Shown piece by piece: positions 1 to 7,690 of a stretch of 16,226 nucleotides of DNA. The DNA lies in assembly GCA_006227785.1 (NCBI GenBank), contig SBFU01000254.1:1-16226 (forward strand), in the 5' to 3' direction. Source of the stretch: Burkholderiales bacterium. Its GTDB lineage: Bacteria > Pseudomonadota > Gammaproteobacteria > Burkholderiales > Burkholderiaceae_C. The notes under the pieces are model-generated. The model saw nothing but the letters and a program-made list of their open reading frames with translations. It ran no database searches and had not been told where the DNA came from. The translations under genes and the position numbers were made by a program. Positions within the stretch are counted from its first letter, which is position 1. Every line of letters begins with the position of its first letter.

Positions 1-236
1 CCGACATCTTCCACCGTGTGGTGACCATCAATGTGAAGGTCTCCCTGGGCTTCGATCTCGAGGTCGATCAGCCCGTGCCGGGCGATCTGGTCGAGCATGT
101 GGTCAAAGAAGCCGATGCCGGTGGACAGTCGAGCCTGGCCCGTACCGTCGAGGTTGACGTGGACACGGATCTGCGTCTCGGACGTGTTGCGCTGAACATC
201 GGCCACGCGGGCCCGGGTGGTGGAAGGGGCGGTCAT
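1..236 (-). CDS. hisB: Imidazoleglycerol-phosphate dehydratase HisB, N-terminal part (gene runs off the left edge)
   Basis: Only the first 78 codons are inside the window. The enzyme dehydrates imidazole glycerol phosphate to imidazole acetol phosphate in cytoplasmic histidine synthesis. The visible protein begins [20 protein letters not shown] and carries the family's first metal/substrate motif [13 protein letters not shown] (residues 43-55) and the start of the second, DGHHTVED (70-77). In the known family the paired His and following Glu of the second motif bind the catalytic Mn ions; here they would be H72, H73 and E76. The ATG at 234-236 overlaps the hisC stop by four bases (ATGA), so translation is probably coupled to hisC. 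It looks like the monofunctional dehydratase, because there is no N-terminal phosphatase domain of the E. coli type. The 3' end cannot be judged. Confidence 0.95.
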   Translation of the reverse strand, partial: MTAPSTTRARVADVQRNTSETQIRVHVNLDGTGQARLSTGIGFFDHMLDQIARHGLIDLEIEAQGDLHIDGHHTVEDV

Positions 237-1324
237 AGGCTGGACTGCAGGGCAGCAATCATTTGCGTGTTCTCGTCGGGGGTTCCGACGGTCAGGCGAA
301 GACATTGGCCCAGCAATGGGTGCATTTTAGAAACATTCTTGACCAAAACGCCGCGCGCCTTCAAGCCATCGAAGGCTTTCTGAGCATCGGGGAAGCGGAC
401 CAGCACCATGTTGGCCTGACTGGGAAACGGCCTGACACCCGGCAGGGCCGCCAGCGCGCCGATCAGCCGCTCACGCTCGGCGCGAATGGTGGCGGCCTGC
501 TGCGCGAACACATCGACGTGCTCCAGTGCAAAGAGCGCGCATTCGGCGTTGAGCACGCTCACGTTATAGGGTGGGCGCAGCTTGTCGACCTCGCGCACCA
601 GGGCCTGCGGCCCAAGCATGTAGCCCAACCGAACACCGGCGAGGCCGAACTTGGACAAGGTGCGCATCAGCAGAACGTTGGCGTTGGCGGCGGGATGGGC
701 ACGGATTTCGTCCAGCCAGCTGCCACTGGAAAAAGGTTGGTAGGCCTCGTCCATCACCACCAGACCGCCGAAGGAGGCTGCCTCGGCGATCAGCCTGCGG
801 ATCACCGAGGCATCCCACAGGTTGGCGGTCGGGTTGTTGGGGTAGGCGATGTAAGTGATCGTCGGCCTGTGCTGACGCATGGCGGCCAGCATGGCAGCTT
901 CATCAAGCTCGAAGTCGGCCGTCAGATCCACGCCATGGAACACCAGGCCTTGCAGCTGGGCGCTCATGCCGTACATCACGAAACCGGGCAGTGGGGCCAG
1001 GATGCTGGCGCCAGGGATATCACAACCCATGGCCAGCAGCGAGATCAGTTCATCCGAACCGTTGCCCAGCATCAAGGCGGCACCCTCGGGCAGATCCACG
1101 TAACGGGCCAGCGCCCGCTTGAGGTCTTCAATGCGTTCGCCTGGATAGCGATTGATCGCCACCGCGCCCAGGCGTTCGCCCAGCCGGCGCTGCAGTTCCA
1201 GGGGCAAAGAGAATGGGTTCTCCATGGCGTCCAGCTTGACCATGCCAGTCGAGTCCTGGATGGCGTAGGCGTGCATGGACTGGATGTCCTGCCGGATGTT
1301 CTGCAGCGGGTTCGGACGGATCAT
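233..1324 (-). CDS. hisC: Histidinol-phosphate aminotransferase HisC
   Basis: A PLP-dependent fold-type I aminotransferase of 363 residues, the usual length for HisC. It transfers the amino group of glutamate to imidazole acetol phosphate, giving histidinol phosphate. Visible landmarks are LDAMENPF (31-38, typical HisC N-terminus), GNGSDELI (87-94, cofactor phosphate region), YPNNPT (161-166), MDEAYQPF (191-198, Asp contacting the pyridine nitrogen) and [14 protein letters not shown] (222-235), where K225 should be the PLP Schiff-base lysine. The frame stays open well upstream across hisD, but homology begins at MIRPNP, so I place the start at 1324. A GTG three codons earlier, overlapping the hisD stop, is an alternative. 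The gene starts five bases after the hisD stop, and its own TGA overlaps the hisB ATG. No internal damage is seen. Confidence 0.96.
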   Translation of the reverse strand: MIRPNPLQNIRQDIQSMHAYAIQDSTGMVKLDAMENPFSLPLELQRRLGERLGAVAINRYPGERIEDLKRALARYVDLPEGAALMLGNGSDELISLLAMGCDIPGASILAPLPGFVMYGMSAQLQGLVFHGVDLTADFELDEAAMLAAMRQHRPTITYIAYPNNPTANLWDASVIRRLIAEAASFGGLVVMDEAYQPFSSGSWLDEIRAHPAANANVLLMRTLSKFGLAGVRLGYMLGPQALVREVDKLRPPYNVSVLNAECALFALEHVDVFAQQAATIRAERERLIGALAALPGVRPFPSQANMVLVRFPDAQKAFDGLKARGVLVKNVSKMHPLLGQCLRLTVGTPDENTQMIAALQSSL

Positions 1325-1329
1325 CGCGT

Positions 1330-2721
1330 TCACTTGACGTCTCGCATCGGGGGTACGGTGGACAGGCGCAGCTCGGCGGCCCGGGCATGGGCTTGCAGGC
1401 CTTCGCCGTAGGCCAACTCGGCAGCGATGGCACCCAGCGGCTGGGCACCGGCCTGGCTGACTTCGATCAGACTGCTGCGCTTCTGGAAGTCGTAGACACC
1501 CAGCGGCGATGAGAAACGGGCCGTACCGCTGGTGGGAAGCACATGGTTGGGACCGGCGCAGTAGTCGCCCAGGCTTTCGCTGGTCCAGGCCCCGAGGAAA
1601 ATGGCGCCAGCGTGCTTGAGCAGCGGCTCCCAGCGGTGCGGCTCGCTGCTGGACACCTCCAGGTGCTCGGGCGCAATGCGGTTGCTGATGGCGCAGGCCT
1701 CTGGCATGTCGCGCGTGAGGATGAGCGCACCGCGGTCGTTCAGGCTTTTGGCGATGATGGCCGCGCGCGGCATGGTGGGCAGCAGGCGGTCGATCGCGGC
1801 CTGCACCGCGTCGATGTACGCGGCGTCGGGGCACAGCAGGATGGACTGTGCCAGCTCGTCGTGTTCGGCCTGGCTGAACAGATCCATCGCCACCCACTCG
1901 GCGGGCGTGCTGCCGTCGGCCAACACCAGGATCTCGCTCGGGCCGGCGATCATGTCGATGCCCACGGTGCCGAACACGCGCCTTTTGGCGCTGGCCACGT
2001 AGGCGTTGCCGGGGCCGGTGATCTTGTCGACCTTGGGCACGGTGGCCGTGCCGTAGGCCAGCGCGGCCACGGCCTGCGCGCCGCCGATGGTGAAGGCGCG
2101 CGTGACGCCAGCCACGTAGGCGGCGGCCAGCACCAACTCATTGCGTTCGCCGCGCGTCGCGGTGGTGGCGCCGGATCCGCCGGTGGCCACGCTGCCGCGC
2201 ACGGGCGTCGGCACCACCATGATGATTTCCTGCACCCCGGCGACGTGCGCCGGGACGGCGTTCATGATCAGACTCGATGGATAGGCCGCCTTGCCGCCGG
2301 GTACGTAGATACCCACGCGGTCCAGTGGCGTGACTTTCTGTCCCAGCAGGGTGCCGTCTTCGTCGCGGTAGGTCCAGCTCTCGCCGGACGCCCTCTTCTG
2401 CGCCTCGTGGTAGCTGCGCACGCGGCGCGTCGCGCTCTGCAGAGCCTCGCGTTGCGCCGCAGGCAGGCCATCGAAGGCTGCCCTGAAGTCGGCCTGCGTC
2501 AACTCCAGCTCCGCCATCGATGCCGCCTGCAGGCCGTCGAATCGGGCGGTGTATTCCAGCACCGCCGTATCCCCGCGCGCCTGCACATCGGCCAGAATGT
2601 CCGCCACCCGCTGCTCGATCGCATGGTCCGTGTCCGCCGACCAGTGCAAGCGCCTCGTGAACTGCGCCTCAAAATCGCGAGAAACGGTAGACAGGCGAAG
2701 GGGCTGGGCGGTCAGGCTCAT
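1330..2721 (-). CDS. hisD: Histidinol dehydrogenase HisD, with a low-complexity insertion
   Basis: A zinc-dependent, NAD-linked enzyme that oxidises L-histidinol through the aldehyde to L-histidine, the last two steps of the pathway. It has 463 residues, somewhat longer than the E. coli enzyme (434). Recognisable blocks are [12 protein letters not shown] (139-150), [13 protein letters not shown] (235-247), [11 protein letters not shown] (256-266), [11 protein letters not shown] (282-292) and IAPEHLEV (349-356). By family knowledge E352/H353 are the catalytic base pair, and Q284, H287, D386 and H445 the zinc ligands; all are present. Residues 174-190 form a Gly/Thr/Ala-rich stretch between PTP and [12 protein letters not shown] that the E. 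coli protein lacks; it may be a surface loop. The ATG overlaps the hisG stop by four bases (2718-2721). No strong Shine-Dalgarno is visible, which fits coupling to hisG. Confidence 0.97.
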   Translation of the reverse strand: MSLTAQPLRLSTVSRDFEAQFTRRLHWSADTDHAIEQRVADILADVQARGDTAVLEYTARFDGLQAASMAELELTQADFRAAFDGLPAAQREALQSATRRVRSYHEAQKRASGESWTYRDEDGTLLGQKVTPLDRVGIYVPGGKAAYPSSLIMNAVPAHVAGVQEIIMVVPTPVRGSVATGGSGATTATRGERNELVLAAAYVAGVTRAFTIGGAQAVAALAYGTATVPKVDKITGPGNAYVASAKRRVFGTVGIDMIAGPSEILVLADGSTPAEWVAMDLFSQAEHDELAQSILLCPDAAYIDAVQAAIDRLLPTMPRAAIIAKSLNDRGALILTRDMPEACAISNRIAPEHLEVSSSEPHRWEPLLKHAGAIFLGAWTSESLGDYCAGPNHVLPTSGTARFSSPLGVYDFQKRSSLIEVSQAGAQPLGAIAAELAYGEGLQAHARAAELRLSTVPPMRDVK

Positions 2722-3371
2722 GGCGAAGGTAGTCTTTCCTGGATGGCACGGGCAAACGCGTCGAGGATGGGCCGGATGGACGCCTGCTTGAGCTTGAGCG
2801 CCGCCTGGTTGACCACCAGGCGCGAGCTGATGTCCATGATCTGCTCAACTTCGACCAGGTGGTTGGCCTGCAGCGTCTTGCCGGTGGACACCAGGTCCAC
2901 GATGGCATCGGCCAGACCCGTCAGGGGCGCCAGCTCCATGCTGCCGTAGAGCTTGATCAGGTCCACGTGCACACCCTTGCTGGCGAAGAACTCACGCGCG
3001 ATGCTTGTGTACTTGGTGGCGACCTTCAGACGCGCACCCTGGCGGACCGCGGACACGTAATCGAAGTCCTGCCGCACAGCCACACTGACGCGGCACTTGG
3101 CAATATGCAGGTCCAGCGGCTGGTACAAGCCTTGACCGCCGTGTTCGATGAGCGTGTCCTTGCCGGTCACACCCAGGTCGGCACCACCGTGTTCGACATA
3201 GGTGGGAACGTCCGTCGCCCGCACCAGCACGACGCGGACATCCGGCCGGTTGGTGGGCAGTATCAGCTTGCGGGAGGTTTCCGGGTCTTCGAGCACTTCG
3301 ATTCCCGCGGCCTTGAGCAAAGGAAGCGTCTCATCGAAGATTCGGCCCTTGGAGAGCGCCAGGGTGATCAT
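2718..3371 (-). CDS. hisG: ATP phosphoribosyltransferase catalytic subunit HisG, short form
   Basis: Catalyses the first, committed step of histidine synthesis: ATP plus PRPP gives phosphoribosyl-ATP. The 217-residue protein ends soon after the catalytic domains and lacks the roughly 80-residue C-terminal regulatory domain of long HisG enzymes. By established knowledge, short HisG works as a hetero-octamer with the HisRS-like protein HisZ, which mediates histidine feedback; hisZ is not in this window. Landmarks are [15 protein letters not shown] (5-19), ADLGVTGKD (64-72) and the HisG family signature starting at E146 and including the PRPP loop STGKTL (162-167). A good Shine-Dalgarno (AAAGGA, bases 3376-3381) lies four bases before the ATG. 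The ATG overlaps the murA stop and the stop overlaps the hisD start, so the gene is tightly embedded between both. Confidence 0.97.
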   Translation of the reverse strand: MITLALSKGRIFDETLPLLKAAGIEVLEDPETSRKLILPTNRPDVRVVLVRATDVPTYVEHGGADLGVTGKDTLIEHGGQGLYQPLDLHIAKCRVSVAVRQDFDYVSAVRQGARLKVATKYTSIAREFFASKGVHVDLIKLYGSMELAPLTGLADAIVDLVSTGKTLQANHLVEVEQIMDISSRLVVNQAALKLKQASIRPILDAFARAIQERLPSP

Positions 3372-4636
3372 TTGATCCTTTCGATGGCGGCGCCAATGCC
3401 GCGCAGCTTGGCTTCCATCTGGTCGTAGCCACGGTCCAGATGGTAGATGCGGTCGACGATGGTCTCGCCCTCGGCCACCAGGCCGGCAATCACCAGGGAA
3501 GCCGAGGCGCGCAAATCGGTGGCCATCACGGTGGCGCCGGACAGTGCCTCCACCCCTTCGACCACCGCCACCTTGCCATCGATCTGGATACGCGCACCCA
3601 GGCGCATGAGCTCACTGACGTGCATGAACCGGTTCTCGAAAATGGTTTCGGTGACCGTGCTGGTGCCCTGGGAAATGCAGTTGAGGACCATGAACTGGGC
3701 CTGCATGTCGGTCGGAAAGCCCGGGTACTCGGTGGTACGGAAACCCTGCGCTTTGAGCCGCCCTTCGCTTCGAACCCGGATGAAACCATCGCCGGCCTCG
3801 ATGTGGGCACCGGCATCACGCAGCTTGTCGATGACCGCCTCCAGGTGGTCCGCTCGCGCGTCGCGCAGCAGTACGTCCCCTCCGGTTGCGGCCACTGCGC
3901 AAAGGAAGGTACCCGCCTCGATCCGGTCGGCCACCACCCGGTGCTGGCAGCCGCTCAAGCGGTCCACGCCTTGGATGTGAATACGGCTGGTGCCGTGCCC
4001 CTCGATCTTCGCCCCCATGGCGATGAGCATCTCGGCCAGGTCGGGAATCTCGGGCTCCTGGGCCGCGTTCTCCAGCACGGTCTCGCCTTCAGCCAGACAG
4101 GCTGCCATGAGGAAGTTCTCGGTGCCGGTCACGGTGACCATGTCGGTGGCGATGCGGGCTCCCTTCAGGCGGGATCGGCCCTTCGGCAGACGCGCCACCA
4201 TGTAGCCGTGCTCGACCACGATTTCAGCACCCATCGCCTGCAAACCCTTGATGTGCTGGTCCACCGGGCGTGCACCGATGGCGCACCCGCCCGGCAGTGA
4301 CACGCGCGCGTGGCCAAAACGGGCCAGCAAGGGACCCAGCACCAGCACAGAGGCCCGCATGGTCTTGACCAGTTCATAGGGTGCCTCTGGGTTGATCGGG
4401 TCTGCGGCATGAAACGACATGCCCGCCCGTTCGCCCAGCGTCTGCGTACGCACACCCATATGGTCGAGCAGCGATCGCATGGTGGCGATGTCCCTGAGCC
4501 GCGGCACATTGGTGATCGTGACCGGCTCATTTGTCAGCAGCGTGGCGCACAGCTCGGGCAAAGCGGCGTTTTTGGCCCCGGAAACCTGGACTTCACCCTG
4601 CAGGCGCCGCCCTCCCGTGATGCGCAATTTGTCCAT
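3368..4636 (-). CDS. murA: UDP-N-acetylglucosamine 1-carboxyvinyltransferase MurA
   Basis: Transfers enolpyruvate from phosphoenolpyruvate to UDP-GlcNAc, the first committed step of peptidoglycan precursor synthesis in the cytoplasm. The 422-residue length is normal for the EPSP-synthase fold. Motifs seen are SGAKNAALP (19-27, with the substrate-binding Lys at 22), [11 protein letters not shown] (100-110) and [16 protein letters not shown] (114-129). C118 corresponds to the PEP-binding Cys that fosfomycin alkylates; it is Cys, not Asp, so the natural fosfomycin-resistance substitution is absent. The C-terminal part has [15 protein letters not shown] and [13 protein letters not shown], both typical of the family. 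It lies ten bases downstream of ibaG, an order also known from E. coli, and overlaps hisG by ATGA, which joins cell-wall and histidine genes in one probable transcript. Confidence 0.98.
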   Translation of the reverse strand: MDKLRITGGRRLQGEVQVSGAKNAALPELCATLLTNEPVTITNVPRLRDIATMRSLLDHMGVRTQTLGERAGMSFHAADPINPEAPYELVKTMRASVLVLGPLLARFGHARVSLPGGCAIGARPVDQHIKGLQAMGAEIVVEHGYMVARLPKGRSRLKGARIATDMVTVTGTENFLMAACLAEGETVLENAAQEPEIPDLAEMLIAMGAKIEGHGTSRIHIQGVDRLSGCQHRVVADRIEAGTFLCAVAATGGDVLLRDARADHLEAVIDKLRDAGAHIEAGDGFIRVRSEGRLKAQGFRTTEYPGFPTDMQAQFMVLNCISQGTSTVTETIFENRFMHVSELMRLGARIQIDGKVAVVEGVEALSGATVMATDLRASASLVIAGLVAEGETIVDRIYHLDRGYDQMEAKLRGIGAAIERIK

Positions 4637-4646
4637 GGACTCGCTT

Positions 4647-4886
4647 TCAGTTCTGGCGGGCCCACTCGGCCGGCGTATAGGTCTTCATCGACAGGGCGTG
4701 GACTTCGTCGGTCCGGATGCGCTCACCCAGGGTGGCGTACACGCGCTGGTGGCGGGCGATCGGCCGCTTTCCCTCGAACTCGGACGAGACGATGACCGCA
4801 GCCCAGTGGCGGCCATCACCGCTGACTTCGATGTGCTCGCAGGTCAGACCGGCGGCGATGAGTTGTTGCAGTTGTTCAGCGGTCAT
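4647..4886 (-). CDS. ibaG: BolA-family protein, IbaG/YrbA type
   Basis: A 79-residue single-domain BolA protein. IbaG-type BolA proteins pair with monothiol glutaredoxins and can share a [2Fe-2S] cluster; E. coli IbaG is linked to acid stress and iron-sulfur metabolism. The sequence runs from [18 protein letters not shown] through [20 protein letters not shown] to [18 protein letters not shown]. The [10 protein letters not shown] helix and the [13 protein letters not shown] ending are characteristic of the IbaG branch, and the histidine of the RHQ segment lies in the conserved cluster-binding region. It sits 16 bases after the ABC permease stop and ten bases before murA. The ibaG-murA pairing directly downstream of mla genes is conserved in gammaproteobacteria too. 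No strong Shine-Dalgarno is visible. The subfamily assignment rests on motifs plus synteny. Confidence 0.93.
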   Translation of the reverse strand: MTAEQLQQLIAAGLTCEHIEVSGDGRHWAAVIVSSEFEGKRPIARHQRVYATLGERIRTDEVHALSMKTYTPAEWARQN

Positions 4887-4902
4887 ATACCGGGTCCGTC
4901 AT

Positions 4903-5658
4903 TCAGTGTCTGATCTTGTAGCCTGTCTTGAGCAAATGCAGGGCCAGCCCACTCACGCCCGCCAGGGCAAGCGCCACGATGGCCAGGCTCAGCCACGGCG
5001 AGGTGTCGCTGACGCCGAAAAACCCGTAGCGGAAGCCATCAATCATGTAGAAGAAGGGATTGAGGTGGCTGACCTTCTGCCAGAACTCGGGCAGGGAGTG
5101 GATGGAGTAGAACACGCCCGACAGAAACGTCATGGGCATGATGATGAAGTTCTGGAAGGCGGCCATCTGGTCGAATTTCTCCGCCCAGAGACCCGCAATC
5201 AGTCCCAGAGCACCCAGAAGCGCCGCCCCCAGAAAAGCGAAGACCACGATCCAAGCCGGCGCCTCCATCGGAGGCCTGGCAAACCACCAGGTGGCAACAA
5301 TGACGCCACCACCGACCGCCAGACCCCGTACCACGGACGACCCGACATAGGCCAAAAACCAGGCCCGGTGTGACAGCGGCGTGAGCATCAGAAACACGAG
5401 GTTGCCCATCACCTTGCTCTGGACCAACGACGACGAGCTGTTGGCAAATGCATTTTGCAGTACGCTCATCATCACCAGACCTGGCAGAAGAAAGGCCGTG
5501 TAGCTGACGGTTTCATAGACCTTCACATGATCTTCAAGGACGTGGCCAAAGATCATCATGTACAGGATGGCTGTGATCACTGGTGCGGCCACGGTCTGAA
5601 AACCGACTTTCCAGAAGCGCAACACCTCTTTGTAGAACAGGGCCTGCCAGCCATTCAT
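4903..5658 (-). CDS. ABC-2 type transporter permease (YadH/NodJ-like), substrate unknown
   Basis: A 251-residue inner-membrane protein of the ABC-2 exporter permease family. It starts with a short amphipathic segment (MNGWQALFYKEVLRFWK) that matches the cytoplasmic interface helix of such permeases. About six hydrophobic segments follow, at residues 20-38, 52-70, 101-125, 135-157, 170-187 and 222-243. The stretch PMTFLSGVFYSIHSLP (175-190), followed by LNPFFYMIDGFRYG (199-212), is the typical ABC-2 signature region. ATGA overlap with the upstream ATPase gene indicates that the two form one transporter. The closest named relatives I recognise are E. coli YadH and rhizobial NodJ. The substrate cannot be read from the sequence; placement between mlaB and ibaG-murA suggests an envelope role, which is inference. 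Confidence 0.92.
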   Translation of the reverse strand: MNGWQALFYKEVLRFWKVGFQTVAAPVITAILYMMIFGHVLEDHVKVYETVSYTAFLLPGLVMMSVLQNAFANSSSSLVQSKVMGNLVFLMLTPLSHRAWFLAYVGSSVVRGLAVGGGVIVATWWFARPPMEAPAWIVVFAFLGAALLGALGLIAGLWAEKFDQMAAFQNFIIMPMTFLSGVFYSIHSLPEFWQKVSHLNPFFYMIDGFRYGFFGVSDTSPWLSLAIVALALAGVSGLALHLLKTGYKIRH

Positions 5659-6605
5659 GGCGATGCCCCTTCTGCTTGTGACACCGCCTGCTCTTGATCT
5701 CCGGGCGCCTCCATCAGATCAAGGAACACATCTTCCAGATCGGCCTTGCGGATCTCGACATCCTGGGCGGCCGAACCCGATTCCCGGACCCGGGCGAGCA
5801 GTCGCTCGACTTCCAGCGCATCATGGGCTGGCAGCTGCACCACCCGACCGGTCACCCGGGCCATGGCCTGCAGGTCAGGCGGCAGGGGGTGGTCGGTCTT
5901 GAAGCGCAACACGTTCGACGAGGCTTTGGCCAGCAGATCCGAGGTCCGTTCAAGGGCCACCACGCGACCCCGTTTGAGCATCGCAATGCGTCCGCACAAG
6001 GCTTCAGCCTCTTCCAGGTAATGGGTGGTGAGCAGGACCGTGCATCCCAGGCGCCGATTCAGATCCGACACAAACTGCCAGAGCGTCTGACGCAACTCGA
6101 CATCGACCCCTGCAGTGGGCTCATCCAGCACGATGACCTGTGGCCGATGGACCAGGGCCTGTGCGATCAGCACACGGCGCTTCATGCCACCCGACAGTTG
6201 CCGCATGTTGGCGGTGGCCTTGTCGGACAGTCCCAGTCCTTCGAGCAACTCGTCGATCCAGGTTGCGTTGTCGCGGATGCCGAAGTAGCCCGACTGAAAC
6301 CTCAATGCTTCACGAACGGTGAAGAAAGGATCAAACACCAGCTCCTGTGGCACCACGCCCAACAGACGTCGGGCTGCCTGGTAATCGGTGTGCACGTCAC
6401 GTCCGTGGACCTGCACACGCCCTGAGCTGGCCCGGGACAGTCCGGCCAGGATGCTGATCAACGTGGTCTTGCCGGCTCCATTGGGACCGAGAAGGCCAAA
6501 GAACTCCCCGGCCTCGATGTCGATGCTGACGTCCTGCAGCGCCTGGAAGGCGCCGCGCGGCGTTTGGTAGCTCTTGGAGACGTTTTGGAAAGAGACAGCT
6601 GGCAT
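5655..6605 (-). CDS. ABC transporter ATP-binding protein (YadG/NodI-like, ABC-2 exporter)
   Basis: The cytoplasmic ATPase partner of the downstream ABC-2 permease, 316 residues from the chosen start. All nucleotide-binding motifs are intact: Walker A GPNGAGKT (40-47), Q-loop Q87 in VVPQEL, signature LSGGMKRR (137-144), Walker B VIVLDEP (157-163) and switch histidine H195 in TTHYLEEAEAL. A C-terminal extension of about 100 residues after the ATPase core is usual for this family (DRA/NodI/YadG type). I start at MPAVSFQNVSKSYQ because family homology begins there. The frame stays open to a TTG at 6671, which would add a Pro/Gly-rich stretch of 22 residues with no family likeness. No Shine-Dalgarno is seen before 6605; a GC hairpin ends three bases upstream instead. 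The 75-base gap to mlaB is larger than for most neighbours, so this pair might also have its own promoter. Confidence 0.92.
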   Translation of the reverse strand: MPAVSFQNVSKSYQTPRGAFQALQDVSIDIEAGEFFGLLGPNGAGKTTLISILAGLSRASSGRVQVHGRDVHTDYQAARRLLGVVPQELVFDPFFTVREALRFQSGYFGIRDNATWIDELLEGLGLSDKATANMRQLSGGMKRRVLIAQALVHRPQVIVLDEPTAGVDVELRQTLWQFVSDLNRRLGCTVLLTTHYLEEAEALCGRIAMLKRGRVVALERTSDLLAKASSNVLRFKTDHPLPPDLQAMARVTGRVVQLPAHDALEVERLLARVRESGSAAQDVEIRKADLEDVFLDLMEAPGDQEQAVSQAEGASP

Positions 6606-6608
6606 CGA

Positions 6609-6632
6609 GGCGGGACCGCGAGGGAAACCGCC
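6609..6632 (-). other. GC-rich inverted repeat just before the ABC ATPase start
   Basis: Arms GGCGG (6609-6613 on the plus strand) and CCGCC (6628-6632) are exact complements around a 14-base loop. On the minus-strand mRNA the hairpin would end three bases before the ATG at 6605, where a Shine-Dalgarno would be expected but is not seen. In GC-rich DNA a 5-bp stem can arise by chance, so a regulatory role is only a possibility. Confidence 0.25.
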
Positions 6633-6671
6633 GAAATCAGGCCATGATGGGCCCGGGCCGGTCGGCGGCAA

Positions 6672-6689
6672 CCCGCTATTTTAAGCGGG
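6672..6689 (-). other. Hairpin spanning the mlaB stop codon (weak terminator or processing candidate)
   Basis: CCCGCT (6672-6677) and AGCGGG (6684-6689) form a perfect 6-bp stem with a six-base A/T loop. The stop codon TAA of mlaB lies within it. On the minus strand the stem is followed by only two T residues, so it is not a classical intrinsic terminator. The A/T loop also contains TAAAAT, which resembles a -10 element, but no matching -35 is evident. Confidence 0.3.
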
Positions 6690-6983
6690 CAGCAGTTCGC
6701 CGACACCGTACAGTGTCATCAGGTCGCGCAGCCTGGAGGGCAAGCGAAGCACTTGCAGCTGGCGCCCTTGTCGCAGCAGTTCGCGACGCATTTCAAGCAG
6801 GACAGCGATGGCCGAGGAATCGAAGACCTCAAGCGCAACGGCGTCCAGCGTCACCTCTGGATCTTGAATGCGCTTGAGATGGGTAAGCAAGCGCTCCATC
6901 TCGGCCGTTGCCGTCCCCATGGTCATCTTCGCGGGCAGCGCGAGTGCCACGGACGACGGCCCCTGTTCAGCTGGCATGGTCAT
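6681..6983 (-). CDS. mlaB: MlaB, STAS-domain subunit of the Mla phospholipid transporter
   Basis: A 100-residue cytoplasmic STAS-domain protein. In the known system MlaB binds the ATPase MlaF and is needed for assembly and activity of the MlaFEDB complex in the inner membrane. The recognisable part is LDAVALEVFDSSAIAVLLEM (46-65); DSSAIAVLLE corresponds to the conserved loop and helix start of STAS domains, where anti-sigma-antagonist relatives carry a phosphorylatable Ser or Thr. The second half, GRQLQVLRLPSRLRDLMTLYG, fits the usual STAS ending. It starts at an ATG sharing one base with the mlaC stop (TGATG); a second ATG two codons later is an alternative start. Sequence likeness among MlaB proteins is low, so the assignment relies on the STAS loop plus position directly after mlaC. 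Confidence 0.88.
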   Translation of the reverse strand: MTMPAEQGPSSVALALPAKMTMGTATAEMERLLTHLKRIQDPEVTLDAVALEVFDSSAIAVLLEMRRELLRQGRQLQVLRLPSRLRDLMTLYGVGELLPA

Positions 6984-7609
6984 CAGCTGGCCCGGGCTGA
7001 ACCGGCCTTGTTGCGCTGGGCCAGGGCCGCGATCAAGCCATCAATGCCGTTGGCATTGATTTCCTGCGCGAACTGGCTCCGGTAGGTGTCGACCAGCCAC
7101 AGACCGAGTACGTTGATGTCATAGATCTTCCAGCCTTCGGCTGTCTTCTCCAGGCGGTAGTCGAGCTGGATGGGCTCACCCCGACCGCGAACCTCCGAAC
7201 GCACCACCACTTCGGTGTCCTCCGCGCGGGCCCGCAAGGGGCGGAAACTCAGGGTTTGGTCACGCACCTCCCCCAATGCACCGGAATAAGTCCTGATCAG
7301 CAAGGTCTTGAACTCAGCCTGCAGTTTCTCCTTCTGCTCGGGAGTGGCCTGACGCCAGAAACGGCCTACCGCTGACGAGGTCATCCGAGTGAAGTTGACG
7401 CTCGGCATGATCTTGCTGTCCACCAGCGCCATGATCCGCCCGACGTCACCCGCCTGGATGGCGGGGTCGGCCTTGACCGCCTCGAGCGCTTCGGTGGAGA
7501 TGCGCTTGACCAGTGCATCCGGTGCCTCTGTCTCGGCCTGTGCCACCCCGGCCAGGCCCAAGACTGCCGACATCAGCACAGCATTCATCCAATTGCGACG
7601 GTTCATCAT
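6983..7609 (-). CDS. mlaC: MlaC, periplasmic phospholipid-binding carrier (Ttg2D family)
   Basis: A soluble periplasmic protein that ferries phospholipid between the outer-membrane MlaA complex and the inner-membrane MlaFEDB complex. From the chosen start it has 208 residues: an N-terminal signal peptide MMNRRNWMNAVLMSAVLGLA ending in AQA, with cleavage probably after A25, then a mature MlaC domain. Typical family segments are KIMPSVNFTRMTSSAVGRFW, TPEQKEKLQAEFKTLLIRTY, and near the end WKIYDINVLGLWLVDTYRSQF. The frame stays open 27 codons further, to an ATG at 7690 directly after the mlaA stop. I prefer 7609 because a strong Shine-Dalgarno (7616-7622) precedes it and the signal peptide then begins properly. 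Its stop shares one base with the mlaB start. Confidence 0.95.
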   Translation of the reverse strand: MMNRRNWMNAVLMSAVLGLAGVAQAETEAPDALVKRISTEALEAVKADPAIQAGDVGRIMALVDSKIMPSVNFTRMTSSAVGRFWRQATPEQKEKLQAEFKTLLIRTYSGALGEVRDQTLSFRPLRARAEDTEVVVRSEVRGRGEPIQLDYRLEKTAEGWKIYDINVLGLWLVDTYRSQFAQEINANGIDGLIAALAQRNKAGSARAS

Positions 7610-7615
7610 GTCAGA

Positions 7616-7622
7616 CCTTTCC
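7616..7622 (-). promoter_or_regulatory. Shine-Dalgarno that decides the mlaC start
   Basis: The minus strand reads GGAAAGG here, six bases before the ATG at 7609. The alternative ATG at 7690 abuts the mlaA stop and has no such site, so the shorter MlaC with a clean signal peptide is favoured. Confidence 0.7.
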
Positions 7623-7690
7623 GGGACGACGCCCAGGTTGTATGGCTTGTTCCACTGATTGGGATGCAAGGACGTATGGCGGGTTCCCAT

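Noticed and set aside
1543..2949. Plus-strand open frame of about 470 codons opposite hisD and hisG.
   Set aside because: Antisense to two well-supported genes; composition is that of a shadow frame.
6650..6659. Ten-base palindrome GGCCCGGGCC between mlaB and the ABC ATPase gene.
   Set aside because: Short GC palindromes are expected often in DNA of this composition and nothing nearby supports a binding site.
6606..6671. TTG start giving a 22-residue N-terminal extension to the ABC ATPase.
   Set aside because: The added residues are Pro/Gly-rich, unlike the family, and homology begins at the ATG at 6605.
6701..6716. Imperfect palindrome GACAC...GTGTC in the 3' part of mlaB.
   Set aside because: It lies within coding sequence, has a mismatch, and is explained by the codons for the conserved C-terminal LYGVGE region.
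7610..7690. Upstream ATG that would extend MlaC by 27 residues.
   Set aside because: It would bury the signal peptide behind a polar stretch and has no Shine-Dalgarno, whereas the ATG at 7609 has a strong one.
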